This document shows, in pieces, positions 45,033-52,777 of a DNA stretch of 64,000 bases (the first letter of the stretch is position 1; each line of letters opens with the position of its first letter). The notes beneath the pieces are model-generated. The model was given only the letters and a program-made list of their open reading frames with translations. It did not search any database and was not told where the DNA came from. The position numbers and the translations under genes were made by a program. The DNA is taken from NCBI RefSeq assembly GCF_014648655.1, contig NZ_BMRN01000006.1:250922-314921 (forward strand), given 5' to 3'. The DNA comes from Streptomyces atratus. Lineage in GTDB: Bacteria; Actinomycetota; Actinomycetes; Streptomycetales; Streptomycetaceae.

Positions 45033-45186
45033 CGGTCCGCCCCCTGTTCCTTGCGGGCGGTCCGGTGGTGACCCCGGTGCTGCGGCACCGCACAGAGCGG
45101 TGCCGCAGCAGCCGGGCCTTCCCCCGTATCCCCCGTGTTCCCCCGGTTGGTGCTGATCGATCGTGTCACTCGGGGCCGTGTGAGGC

Positions 45187-45227
45187 ACTGCCGGAGTCCG
45201 GCAATCTTTGTACGTCCTTGATGCCGG
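45187..45227. promoter_or_regulatory. candidate regulator site A upstream of the SPFH-1 operon and pucR
   Basis: TGCCGG-AGT-CCGGCA (45189-45203) is a perfect 6-bp inverted repeat, followed by ATCTTT and, after an AC-G patch, TTGATGCCGG (45218-45227), a third half-site. It lies 155 bp before the YqiJ-like start and 66 bp before the divergent PucR gene. Nearly the same element stands before the second SPFH operon (54916-54957). The binding protein is inferred to be the PucR regulator. Confidence 0.65.
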
Positions 45228-45292
45228 GCACAGGCACCGGCCGGTATGCGTTGGGTGAGTGTCAACGTTGCGTCAGGACTTGAGGAGTGCGC

Positions 45293-46363
45293 GTGCCGGA
45301 GCCGGAGATTCCCGACGAGTATCTGGGGGACTATGCCCGCATACTGGCCGATGTCGCCACCACCGGCCGCCGGTTGACCCGGGACGAGCTGGACACCCGC
45401 CGGCTCCTGGGCCGGGAGGCGGCCGAGGCCGGATTCCAGCTGCGCGCCCTGGTCGGCCTCCATCTCGCGGCGACCCGCACCTCCTGGCCGCAGGCCGCCG
45501 TCACCGACGAGGCGTCCACCGACTCCGTGCTGGCAGCGGTCGAGCAGGCCGTCGACGCCTTCGCCGCGGGCTTCGAGCGGGCCCAGCGGCTCACCGTTCG
45601 GCGCGAGGAGGCGGCGCGCCGCGAGTTCATCGACGATCTGCTGTACGGGCGCAGCGATCTGGGCCGGCTCGCCGAGCGGGCCACCCGGTTCGGGCTGCGC
45701 CTCTCGCGCGCCCACGCGGTCGCGGTGGCGACGGGCCCGGAGGCGTACACGGAGACCGACTCCGTGCCGCGCGCGGTCGAGGCGGCGCTGCTCGCGCGCT
45801 TCAGCGGCCGGAAGATCCTGATCACGACGAAGGACGGGCGGCTGGTCTGTATCGCCCCGGGCAGCCAGCCCGATGTCCTGCGGTATTTCGCCAAGCAGTC
45901 GCACGCGGCGACGGACGGCGGGCGGGTCGCCGTCGGCCGCCCGCACCCGGGCCCCGGAGGCGTCGTCCAGTCGTACGACGAGGCGCTCGACGCACTGGAT
46001 CTCGCGGAACGGATGGATCTGGACGATCCGGTGCTGTACGCCGCCGACCTGCTGGTCTATCCGGTGCTGACCCGGGACCGGCAGGCGATGGCCGATCTGG
46101 TGCGCAGTCAGCTGGGTCCCCTTAAGCAGGCGCGCGGCGGCGCCGAACCCCTCCTGAAGACGCTCACCGTCTACTTCGACGCGGGCTGTGTGTCCGCCGA
46201 GACGGCCCGTCGGCTGTCGCTGAGCGTGCGGGCGCTCACGTACCGGCTGGAGCGGATCCATCAGCTGACCGGTTCCGATCCGTCCGACCCGGTGCACCGC
46301 TACACCCTGCAGACGGCGGTCATCGGCGCCCGGCTGCTGGACTGGCCGGCCAAGGAGGTGTGA
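45293..46363 (+). CDS. PucR/CdaR-family transcriptional regulator
   Basis: 356 residues from GTG 45293 (GAGGAG 5 bp upstream). The N-terminal half is an RsbRD-like helical region (DEYLGDYARILADVATTGR, EAGFQLRALVGLHLAATRT) with a central GGDEF-like fold (RFGLRLSRAHAVAVAT, VAVGRPHPGPGGVVQSYDEA). The C-terminal PucR helix-turn-helix (SAETARRLSLSVRALTYRLE, RIHQLTG) binds DNA. Members usually activate a nearby gene set in response to a metabolite. Divergence from the SPFH operon with an inverted repeat between them makes that operon the likely target. Confidence 0.9.
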   Translation: MPEPEIPDEYLGDYARILADVATTGRRLTRDELDTRRLLGREAAEAGFQLRALVGLHLAATRTSWPQAAVTDEASTDSVLAAVEQAVDAFAAGFERAQRLTVRREEAARREFIDDLLYGRSDLGRLAERATRFGLRLSRAHAVAVATGPEAYTETDSVPRAVEAALLARFSGRKILITTKDGRLVCIAPGSQPDVLRYFAKQSHAATDGGRVAVGRPHPGPGGVVQSYDEALDALDLAERMDLDDPVLYAADLLVYPVLTRDRQAMADLVRSQLGPLKQARGGAEPLLKTLTVYFDAGCVSAETARRLSLSVRALTYRLERIHQLTGSDPSDPVHRYTLQTAVIGARLLDWPAKEV

Positions 46364-46438
46364 CCCGGTCCGCACCGATGCCGCACCTGCGGGATCCGTG
46401 ACCTCATCCGCGGGGTCCGTGACTCTCCCGCCTCTTCT

Positions 46439-46828
46439 TCAACGCCCGCACCGGGTGGCGGCGGTGGTCCCGGACCTCGGATACGGGCTGCGCCGACGGG
46501 CCCCGGCCGCAGGGGCGTCGGCCCGTCCGGGAGCCTGCGCGGTCAGTTGGGGATCGACGGTGAGGGCGGTGACACCGAGCGGCATGCCGAGCGCGCGCAG
46601 GGCCGGTTCGGAGAGCCTGATCCAGGACTGACCGTCGCCCAGGGTGGCGGCGAGCCGGTGCGCGGAGGTGAAACCGACGGCTGTGCGGTCGCCCAGCGGT
46701 GTGCGGAAGAACCGCGCCGTCCATCCGGTGGGGCAACCGGCCGGTCCCGGCCGGACGGGGACGAAGAGAGGTCCGGCCGGGCCGGGTTCAAGAGGTTCGG
46801 GGTCGTCCGTTCCGCTGCTGTCGGACAT
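46439..46828 (-). CDS. SAV_915 family protein
   Basis: 129 residues from ATG 46828 (AGGAGG 6 bp upstream). The core is GPLFVPVRPGPAGC, FFRTPLGDRTAVGFTSAHRL and WIRLSEPALRALGMPLGVTA with TVDPQL, the conserved pattern of the Streptomyces SAV_915 family, a domain probably related to type III secretion SseB-like folds. The C-terminal tail is Ala/Arg-rich. Role unknown. Convergent with pucR. Confidence 0.75.
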   Translation of the reverse strand: MSDSSGTDDPEPLEPGPAGPLFVPVRPGPAGCPTGWTARFFRTPLGDRTAVGFTSAHRLAATLGDGQSWIRLSEPALRALGMPLGVTALTVDPQLTAQAPGRADAPAAGARRRSPYPRSGTTAATRCGR

Positions 46829-47125
46829 GGTGTGCCTCCTCGACGGGCCCGGGTGCATGCGTGCTGCACCCCTCACGTTATGCCCGTACGTGAGGGGAGC
46901 CGGTACGGCCCTGACACGCACTTGACGCGAGACCCCGCACCCGTGACGCGACGCTGATGCGTGCTGCGGGGAGCGGGGTCTCGGAAGGAAGTGGCCGGAG
47001 GTGTGCATCGGGGGGTGGCACACCCCCGGCCTGCCGGACACGGGCCGGTGGTCGGTCGGCCCGTGGTTGATCCGGCGCTCTGGGGGTGGGACCGGCCGGA
47101 GCCGGTCCGTCGGGCAGGGGAAGGG

Positions 47126-47581
47126 TCAGAGGTCGAACTCGTGCGGCGGGAGGTCGAGCGCGAAGCACGCCTCCCGGACGACGGCCTGCTCCGTCTTGTC
47201 GAAGTCGCCGTCGGCGCCGCCGATGACGATGCCGATCTGGATGACGGCACGAGCCTCGGCAGGCTTCTTCTTCGCCTTGCCGATCTCCTGGAGCACGCTG
47301 ACCTTGCCGAAGGCGAAGTCGGCGGTGAGCTTGTTCACGTAGTCGTTGAAGCGGCGCTGCAGATCGTCCGCCGGGAAGTTCTGCAGAACGTCGTTGGAGG
47401 CGATCAACGAGGCGACACGCTGGCGCTCGGACGGGTCGATGGAACCGTCGGCCGCCGCGACCAGGGCGCACATGGCCATGCTCGCGTCACGGAACGCGCC
47501 GCTCTTCAGGTCGTTCTTCTTCGCTTCCAGCTGCGACTGCATCGACGAAGCGGATTCCTTGATCCGATCCCACAGTGCCAT
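47126..47581 (-). CDS. terB: TerB-family tellurite-resistance/stress protein
   Basis: 151 residues. Helical TerB domain: ASMAMCALVAAADGSIDPSE and QRVASLIASNDVLQNFP, then VIQIGIVIGGADGDFDKTE and QAVVREACFALDLPPHEFDL. The two DGxxxxxE metal-binding-like motifs (ADGSIDPSE, ADGDFDKTE) are intact. TerB proteins bind metal ions and sit at the membrane surface; they are part of Ter stress modules that often include SPFH proteins, VWA proteins and ATPases. No other ter gene is adjacent, and a candidate BlaI-type operator lies upstream. Confidence 0.88.
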   Translation of the reverse strand: MALWDRIKESASSMQSQLEAKKNDLKSGAFRDASMAMCALVAAADGSIDPSERQRVASLIASNDVLQNFPADDLQRRFNDYVNKLTADFAFGKVSVLQEIGKAKKKPAEARAVIQIGIVIGGADGDFDKTEQAVVREACFALDLPPHEFDL

Positions 47582-47630
47582 GACGTCTCCATACGTTGCG
47601 TTGCGTTGTGTTGCCGGAATGAATTCCAAC

Positions 47631-47646
47631 TCTACAGACGTGTAGA
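47631..47646. promoter_or_regulatory. candidate BlaI-type operator between terB and blaI-like gene
   Basis: TCTACA-gacg-TGTAGA (47631-47646) is a perfect 6-bp inverted repeat with the CTACA/TGTAG half-sites described for BlaI/MecI repressors. It is 50 bp upstream of the terB start and 99 bp before the BlaI gene. It could control both divergent genes. Confidence 0.55.
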
Positions 47647-47744
47647 AGTTAGCAGGACGGGTGCCCGCTGTGTCCCGGGAACATCGGTAAGTAGGATGCT
47701 GCGACGCCGCGGCTGACGCGGTATCGCAGAAGGGCGGACCCCAG

Positions 47745-48242
47745 ATGGACTCGGCCAGGCCCGGCCACCACCCGGACAACGAGCCGCCCCGCGAGGAAGT
47801 GCCCGACGCCGTGGGTCCCGATCCCGTACGCCCCGACAGCCGGCGGCTCCGCAGGCGCGGGCAGGGCGAACTGGAGGCCCAGGTCCTCGCCGTACTGCAC
47901 TCGGCGAACGGCCCCGCGACGGCCGGCTGGGTGCAGGAACACCTCGACGGCGACCTCGCGTACACCACCGTCATCACGATCCTCTCCCGCCTCTATGCGA
48001 AGAACGCCGTGACCAGGTCCCGCGAGGGCCGCTCCTACACCTGGACGTCCGCCTCCGACGAGGCCGGTCTCGCGGCCCTGCGGATGCGCCGCGTACTGGA
48101 CGGCGAACGGGACCGGGACGCCGTGCTCGCCCGCTTCATCTCGGCCCTGTCCCCCGGCGACGAGGAACGGCTGCGCGCGCTCCTGGCCCGCGCGGCTGCC
48201 CCGGACGACCCGGACAACCCCCTTGGCATGGAAGGCCGATAG
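47745..48242 (+). CDS. BlaI/MecI/CopY-family repressor
   Basis: 165 residues. A disordered acidic head (about 1-35) precedes the winged helix: GELEAQVLAVLHSANGPATA, WVQEHLDGDLAYTTVITILS and RLYAKNAVTRSREGRSYTW. A C-terminal dimerisation/cleavage region follows (FISALSPGDEERLRALLARA). The M56 sensor protease gene starts 7 bp later, the standard BlaI-BlaR pairing in which the protease inactivates the repressor on cell-wall or beta-lactam stress. Confidence 0.9.
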   Translation: MDSARPGHHPDNEPPREEVPDAVGPDPVRPDSRRLRRRGQGELEAQVLAVLHSANGPATAGWVQEHLDGDLAYTTVITILSRLYAKNAVTRSREGRSYTWTSASDEAGLAALRMRRVLDGERDRDAVLARFISALSPGDEERLRALLARAAAPDDPDNPLGMEGR

Positions 48243-48249
48243 CGGTCCG

Positions 48250-49206
48250 ATGGGTGTCTTCGTCTGTCTGCCGCTCGTGCTGCCGTTGACCGCGCTGCCG
48301 ATCGCGCGCCTCGCCGAACAGCATCTGCACCCCCGCAGCGCGACCCGGCTGCTCGCCGTCGTCGGCACGCTGCTCGCCCTGTGCAGCACGCTGTGTCTGG
48401 GCCTGCTGGTGGTGGTCGGTACGGCCCAGCTCCCGGGCAATCCACTGCCGGACAGCTGGTCGGACCCCCAGGTGCGGGACGCGGTGCCGTACGAGGTGAA
48501 TGCGGGCATCGCCGCGATCGGCGTGCTGGCGGCGGTGATCGGGGCGTGCGGGTGGACGGTGTACCGCCATGTGCGGCTGCGCATCCGCGCCGGCCGCGCC
48601 CTGTCCGCCGCCCCTTCCGTCACCTCGGACGATGTCGCCGTGCTCCCGGACCCGGAGCCGTACGCCTATGCACTGCCCGGCAAGCCGGGCCGGGTCGTCG
48701 TCTCGACCGCGATGACCCGGTGCCTGGACGCCGGTGAGCGCCGGGCCTTGATCGCCCATGAGCGGGCCCATCTGGCCGCCCGGCACCACCGCTATCTGCT
48801 GGCCGCCCAACTCGCGGCGCGCGCCAACCCGTTCCTGCTGCCGTTGCGCACGGCGGTGGCGTTCAGTACCGAACGATGGGCGGACGAGGAGGCCGCACGT
48901 GTGGTCGGCGACCGGCGTGTGGTGGCGGTCGCGGTCGGGAAGGCGGCGCTCTTCTCGCACCGGGCCCCGGACGCCTCGGTCGGCTTCGCCGCCTTCGCGA
49001 GCTCCGCTCCGGCGGCGGGCCCCGTACCGCGCCGGGTGGCGGCGCTGCTCGCCCCGGTTCCGCAGGCCCGGCTGTGGCCCCCGTCGTCCGCCCATGCCGC
49101 CCTGGCGGCACTCGTCGCGACGGCGGGCACCGCGGTCTCGGCGCTTTCGTCGCTCAACGCGGCGGTGGCGCTGGTGCGGATCCTGCACGCGGCGACCCCG
49201 CTATGA
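48250..49206 (+). CDS. M56-family membrane metallopeptidase (BlaR1-like)
   Basis: 318 residues. Four membrane helices (FVCLPLVLPLTALPIARLA, LLAVVGTLLALCSTLCLGLL, AGIAAIGVLAAVIGACG and a C-terminal VATAGTAVSALSSLNAAVAL) surround the protease site IAHERAHLAARHH (HExxH near 170). The third ligand lies in TERWADEEAARVV. There is no extracellular penicillin-binding sensor domain as in BlaR1, so the signal is unknown. Its 3' end overlaps the convergent F420-type gene by 53 bp. Confidence 0.88.
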   Translation: MGVFVCLPLVLPLTALPIARLAEQHLHPRSATRLLAVVGTLLALCSTLCLGLLVVVGTAQLPGNPLPDSWSDPQVRDAVPYEVNAGIAAIGVLAAVIGACGWTVYRHVRLRIRAGRALSAAPSVTSDDVAVLPDPEPYAYALPGKPGRVVVSTAMTRCLDAGERRALIAHERAHLAARHHRYLLAAQLAARANPFLLPLRTAVAFSTERWADEEAARVVGDRRVVAVAVGKAALFSHRAPDASVGFAAFASSAPAAGPVPRRVAALLAPVPQARLWPPSSAHAALAALVATAGTAVSALSSLNAAVALVRILHAATPL

Positions 49207-49711
49207 GCCGTACGAAGGGGGCCGGCTCGCCGGTGCGCCGACAGCCGTCCGCGCTCGCGTCGACGCCGGAGCCCGTGCAACCGAGCCCCATGTACGCGCA
49301 GAGCCGGCGCGCGAGCCCGGAGCGCCGCGGCGCGTACCGGGCCATCAGCTCCGCGCTCTCCCCGGGCGGCACGGGTTGCGCGGTCACCACATGGAACCGG
49401 CGGCCGGCCTGCACGGTGGCCTGGGGAGTACGCATCAGATTCCGGTACCAGTCGGCGTCGGGCCCGGACCCGGACACGACCGTCCAGCAACGCCGACCGT
49501 CGACCACCGCGGTCTCGACCACCTCGACGACGGTGCGCCGGGCCGGGCCGGACACCCGCCCCGTGTGGACGAGGAGCAGCGCCCGCCCCCGGAACAGCGG
49601 CCCGAGCCCCATCCGGAAGAGCTGGGCCGGCAGCCGTTCGATCCTGCGCCGCCGGCCGGTCGACGGGGGCGGGCGGTGCGGCTCGGAGGGACCGGAAGGC
49701 TGATACGTCAC
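49154..49711 (-). CDS. nitroreductase-family deazaflavin (F420)-dependent oxidoreductase
   Basis: 185 residues from GTG 49711. Split beta-barrel of the Ddn type: FRGRALLLVHTGRVSGPARR, RRCWTVVSGSGPDADWYRN and NLMRTPQATVQAGRRFHVVT. F420H2 is the expected cofactor; substrates are unknown. The C-terminal end (GVDASADGCRRTGEPAPFVR) is antisense to the end of the M56 gene. Divergent from the MarR gene across a palindromic region, a common enzyme-regulator layout. Confidence 0.82.
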   Translation of the reverse strand: MTYQPSGPSEPHRPPPSTGRRRRIERLPAQLFRMGLGPLFRGRALLLVHTGRVSGPARRTVVEVVETAVVDGRRCWTVVSGSGPDADWYRNLMRTPQATVQAGRRFHVVTAQPVPPGESAELMARYAPRRSGLARRLCAYMGLGCTGSGVDASADGCRRTGEPAPFVRLIAGSPRAGSAPAPPPR

Positions 49712-49715
49712 TATG

Positions 49716-49741
49716 CAAACGTTGCACAGTCCAAATGTTTG
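49716..49741. promoter_or_regulatory. candidate MarR operator between F420-type enzyme and marR
   Basis: CAAACGTT (49716-49723) and AATGTTTG (49734-49741) are inverted half-sites with one mismatch, and TGCAA-acg-TTGCA is nested at 49714-49726. It lies directly upstream of the F420-type start and 68 bp before the MarR gene, as expected for autoregulation. Confidence 0.5.
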
Positions 49742-49808
49742 TGCCAGTGCCCGGCGCGCGGGGCGCGTACCGATTCGAGTACCACCGGCCGGCACGGTAC
49801 AAAGAGGC

Positions 49809-50363
49809 ATGGCCGCGCACGAACAACCACGTGAGGACCGACCCCCGGACCGGGGCGGGGACGACGACGTCGATGAGGTGACGCGCGCCGTACTGACGGC
49901 TTCCAGGCTGCTCGTCGCCGTCTCCGCACGTTCACTGGCGGCGGTGGAGGACAGGGTGACGCTGCCCCAGTTCCGGCTCCTTGTCGTGCTGTCCACGAAC
50001 AGCAACGCCAAGCTGGTGACGCTCGCCGATCGGCTCGGGGTGAACCCCTCGACCGCGATGCGCATGCTGGACCGGTTGATCGCCGCCGGTCTCGCGGAGC
50101 GGGAGGTGAACCCCGCCAACCGCCGTGAGACGGTGCTTCGGGTGACCCCTGAGGGCCGCCGGCTGGTCGACGACGTCACGGCGGGCCGCCGCCGGGAGAT
50201 CGCCGCGATCGTCGAACGCCTCGCCCCGGAGCAGCGCACCGCCCTGATCGACGCGCTGACCGCGTTCACCGTCGCGGGCGGCGAACCTCCTGTGCCGGGG
50301 GACGGCTCGGACGGGTACCCGCTGGGCTGGACGTCCGACCTCCCCGCCCACCACGACGTCTGA
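49809..50363 (+). CDS. MarR-family regulator
   Basis: 184 residues from ATG 49809. Winged helix: TLPQFRLLVVLSTNSNAKLV, TLADRLGVNPSTAMRMLDRL and AGLAEREVNPANRRETVLRV, then a wing/dimer helix (TPEGRRLVDDVTAGRRREI). The N-terminus is Asp/Arg-rich. It is divergent from the F420-type gene and convergent with the antiporter gene, with only 24 bp between stops. Confidence 0.9.
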   Translation: MAAHEQPREDRPPDRGGDDDVDEVTRAVLTASRLLVAVSARSLAAVEDRVTLPQFRLLVVLSTNSNAKLVTLADRLGVNPSTAMRMLDRLIAAGLAEREVNPANRRETVLRVTPEGRRLVDDVTAGRRREIAAIVERLAPEQRTALIDALTAFTVAGGEPPVPGDGSDGYPLGWTSDLPAHHDV

Positions 50364-50387
50364 CCTCAGAGGTCACCCGACAGGCTC

Positions 50388-51635
50388 TCAGTCGGCCGAG
50401 GAGACGAACTCCTCCTGCGCGGCGGGCGCCGGACGGGTGGCGGGAACCTCGCCGGCCCCTGTCCCGTCCTTGCCGTTCCGGTCCCGCCACGCCTGGATCC
50501 GGGTCACGGCCGGCTGGGTCCAGCGGGCGGTGAGCGGTCCGACGATGACGAGGATGAGGACGTACGCGGTGGCGATGGGCCCGATGCGGGGCTCGGTCGC
50601 CACGGCCAGGCCGGCGATGACGATGGAGAACTCACCGCGCGCCACCAGCGTGCCACCGGCCCGCCACCGCCCGGGCGACCCGATCCCGGCCCGCCGGGCC
50701 GCGTACCACCCGGTGCCGATCTTGGTGAAGACGGTGACGACGGCCAGCAGTGCCGCCGGAAGCAGTACCGGCGGAATCTCGGCCGGATCGGTGGAGAGTC
50801 CGAAGAACACGAAGAAGACGGCGGCGAACAGATCGCGCAGCGGCGTCAGCAGCTTGCGGGCGCCCTCCGCCACCTCCCCCGAGAGCGCGATCCCGACGAG
50901 GAACGCCCCGACTGCCGCGGAGACCTGCAACTGCTGGGCCACCCCGGCCACCAGGACCGTCAGCCCGAGGACGACGAGGAGCAGCATCTCCGGATTGTCG
51001 GAGGACACGGCCCGGCTGATCAGCCGCCCGTGCCGCAGCGCCAGATAGAGCACGAACCCGACGGTGCCGAGCGCGACGAGCAGCGCGATGCTGCCCCCGG
51101 CGAAGCCCACGCCCGCGAGCATCGCGGTGAGCAGCGGCAGATAGACGGCCATCGACAGGTCCTCGATGACCAGAACCCCGAGAATGACGGGCGTCTCCCG
51201 GTTTCCCAGCCGCCCCAGATCGGTGAGCACCTTCGCGATGACGCCGGACGAGGAGATCCAGGTGACCCCGGCCAGTGCGACGGCCCCGACGGGCCCCCAC
51301 CCGAGCAGCAGCGCAGCCACCGCGCCGGGCGTCGCGTTGAGCACGAAGTCGACGACCCCGGACGGATATTGCGTCTTCAGGCTGGTCACCAGCTCGGACG
51401 CGCTGTACTCCAGCCCCAGCAGGAGCAGCAGCAGAATGACGCCGATCTCGGCGCCGACGGCGGTGAACTCCTCGCTGGCCCCGAGGGGCAGCAGCCCCCC
51501 GTCCCCGAATGCCAGGCCGGCCAGCAGATAGAGCGGAATCGGCGAGAGCCCTATCCGCCCGGCGAACCGGCCGATGATCCCGAGCCCCAGGATGACGGAG
51601 CCGAGCTCCACCAGCAGTGCGGTCGTGTCGTGCAC
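50388..51635 (-). CDS. CPA2-type cation:proton antiporter (KefB-like)
   Basis: 415 residues from GTG 51635, about 12-13 membrane helices. Features: LVELGSVILGLGIIGRFAGR at the N-terminus, conserved SSGVIAKVLTDLG, LVIEDLSMAVYLP, VFFVFFGLSTDPAEIPP and GTLVARGEFSIVIAGLA. No C-terminal TrkA-N domain is attached. Its GTG is 2 bp after the stop of the regulatory-subunit gene, with GGAGGG inside that gene, so the pair is co-translated. It probably exchanges K+ or Na+ for H+ at the plasma membrane. Confidence 0.92.
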   Translation of the reverse strand: MHDTTALLVELGSVILGLGIIGRFAGRIGLSPIPLYLLAGLAFGDGGLLPLGASEEFTAVGAEIGVILLLLLLGLEYSASELVTSLKTQYPSGVVDFVLNATPGAVAALLLGWGPVGAVALAGVTWISSSGVIAKVLTDLGRLGNRETPVILGVLVIEDLSMAVYLPLLTAMLAGVGFAGGSIALLVALGTVGFVLYLALRHGRLISRAVSSDNPEMLLLVVLGLTVLVAGVAQQLQVSAAVGAFLVGIALSGEVAEGARKLLTPLRDLFAAVFFVFFGLSTDPAEIPPVLLPAALLAVVTVFTKIGTGWYAARRAGIGSPGRWRAGGTLVARGEFSIVIAGLAVATEPRIGPIATAYVLILVIVGPLTARWTQPAVTRIQAWRDRNGKDGTGAGEVPATRPAPAAQEEFVSSAD

Positions 51636-51637
51636 GG

Positions 51638-52108
51638 TCAGCCCTCCGCAATGATCTCGGAGAGCGCGTCGACGCCCTCACGTGTACCGACGACGACAAG
51701 CGTGTCCCCGATGGCCAGCCGGAAGTCCGGCCCCGGCGACGGGTGCGCACTGTGCGTCCGCAGCACGGCCACGATCGAGGCCCCCGTCCGCGTCCGCGCC
51801 CGGGTGTCCCCGAGCAGCCGCCCGCCGTACGGAGAGCGCGTCCCGAGCGGTATGTGCTCGGTGACGAGATCGATGCCCTCGGTCCGTACGGCGTCGATCG
51901 GCGCGGAGTCGATGAGGTGCGCGAGACCGGTGGCCTCCTGCGGTGTCAGGGGTACCGAGAGCCGGCACGAATCAGGATCGTCCTGGTCGTAGAAGCCGAT
52001 GAACCGCCGCCCGTCGTGGTGGACGACGACGGAAATGTGCTGTCCCGACTCGGTCGTGTAGTCGTACTGCACACCGACTCCGGGCAGCGTGGTGCGGTGG
52101 GTTCCCAT
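51638..52108 (-). CDS. antiporter regulatory subunit (TrkA-C domain)
   Basis: 156 residues from ATG 52108 (GGGAGGAAGCC). The N-terminal half has GTHRTTLPGVGVQYDYTTES and ISVVVHHDGRRFIGFYDQDD. The C-terminal TrkA-C/RCK-C domain includes SIVAVLRTHSAHPSPGPDF and IGDTLVVVGTREGVDALSEI. Stand-alone subunits of this kind precede CPA2 antiporters in actinobacteria (KhtT-like) and gate them in response to ligand or pH. Confidence 0.9.
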   Translation of the reverse strand: MGTHRTTLPGVGVQYDYTTESGQHISVVVHHDGRRFIGFYDQDDPDSCRLSVPLTPQEATGLAHLIDSAPIDAVRTEGIDLVTEHIPLGTRSPYGGRLLGDTRARTRTGASIVAVLRTHSAHPSPGPDFRLAIGDTLVVVGTREGVDALSEIIAEG

Positions 52109-52302
52109 GGCTTCCTCCCGAGAGGTACGGCGGTTCATTGACGTACTTGGTGATTTCTTTAGCTGCGCATTACCTTATCCGGAGGCTCCCGCCGCCTCCG
52201 GCGTACGGGCGCGGGGCGGGGCCCATGACTAAACTCACCCGGGCCGGTGTGTGGCCGAGGCCGCCTTCCGGGCGACCGCAGGAACCGGCGGAAGGGCCGA
52301 GA

Positions 52303-52698
52303 ATGTCGCGCAGCCGAGAGCTCAAGTTCCGGGCGGTCACGTCGTTCCAGCGGCATGTCGTCAACCCGCTCGCCAGACAGTCGCGGTCGCAGACCCTCCT
52401 GGAGACGACGGGCCGCACCTCCGGCCTCCCGCGCCGCACTCCGGTCGGCGGCAGCCGCGTCGGCCAGGAGTTCTGGCTGGTCTCGGAGTACGGCGAGAAG
52501 TCGCAGTACGTACGCAACATCCAGGCCGACCCCCGGGTCCGGGTCCGCATCAAGGGCCAGTGGCACACCGGCACCGCCCACCCCCTCCCCGAGGACGACG
52601 CCCGGGCCCGGCTCAAGAGGCTGCCGCGCTACAACAGCGCCGTGGTGCGGGCCCTGGGTACGAACCTGCTGACGGTGCGGGTGGATCTGGCGGACTGA
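52303..52698 (+). CDS. nitroreductase-family deazaflavin-dependent oxidoreductase
   Basis: 131 residues from ATG 52303 (GAAGGG 7 bp upstream). Short Ddn-like split barrel: SQTLLETTGRTSGLPRRTPV, FWLVSEYGEKSQYVRNIQAD and VRIKGQWHTGTAHPLPEDDA. F420-dependent reduction is expected from the family. It is divergent from the antiporter operon; a strong hairpin separates it from the SPFH-2 gene. Confidence 0.85.
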   Translation: MSRSRELKFRAVTSFQRHVVNPLARQSRSQTLLETTGRTSGLPRRTPVGGSRVGQEFWLVSEYGEKSQYVRNIQADPRVRVRIKGQWHTGTAHPLPEDDARARLKRLPRYNSAVVRALGTNLLTVRVDLAD

Positions 52699-52723
52699 CG
52701 CCGGCCTCCACCGGTTTGGACGT

Positions 52724-52762
52724 GCGCGTGCCCGGCCGGTGCGGTGTCGGCCGGGCACGCGC
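52724..52762. terminator. 15-bp stem hairpin between convergent genes
   Basis: gcgcgtgcccggccg (52724-52738) pairs perfectly with 52748-52762 around a 9-base loop, between the F420-type gene and the convergent SPFH-2 gene. Confidence 0.88.
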
Positions 52763-52777
52763 GTGGTGCGGGTCGGA

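Noticed and set aside
45119..45145. Three imperfect cccccgt-type 9-bp repeats
   Set aside because: Low-complexity C-rich run in the divergent promoter; no symmetry and no second copy at the SPFH-2 promoter.
46981..47125. Possible short gene downstream of terB
   Set aside because: Only GC-rich frames without a start/ribosome site; a cggggggtg...cacccccg hairpin (about 47009-47028) is more likely a terminator of terB.
50361..50375. tgacct-cag-aggtca palindrome at the MarR stop codon
   Set aside because: Short stem overlapping the stop codon; too weak to call a terminator or operator.
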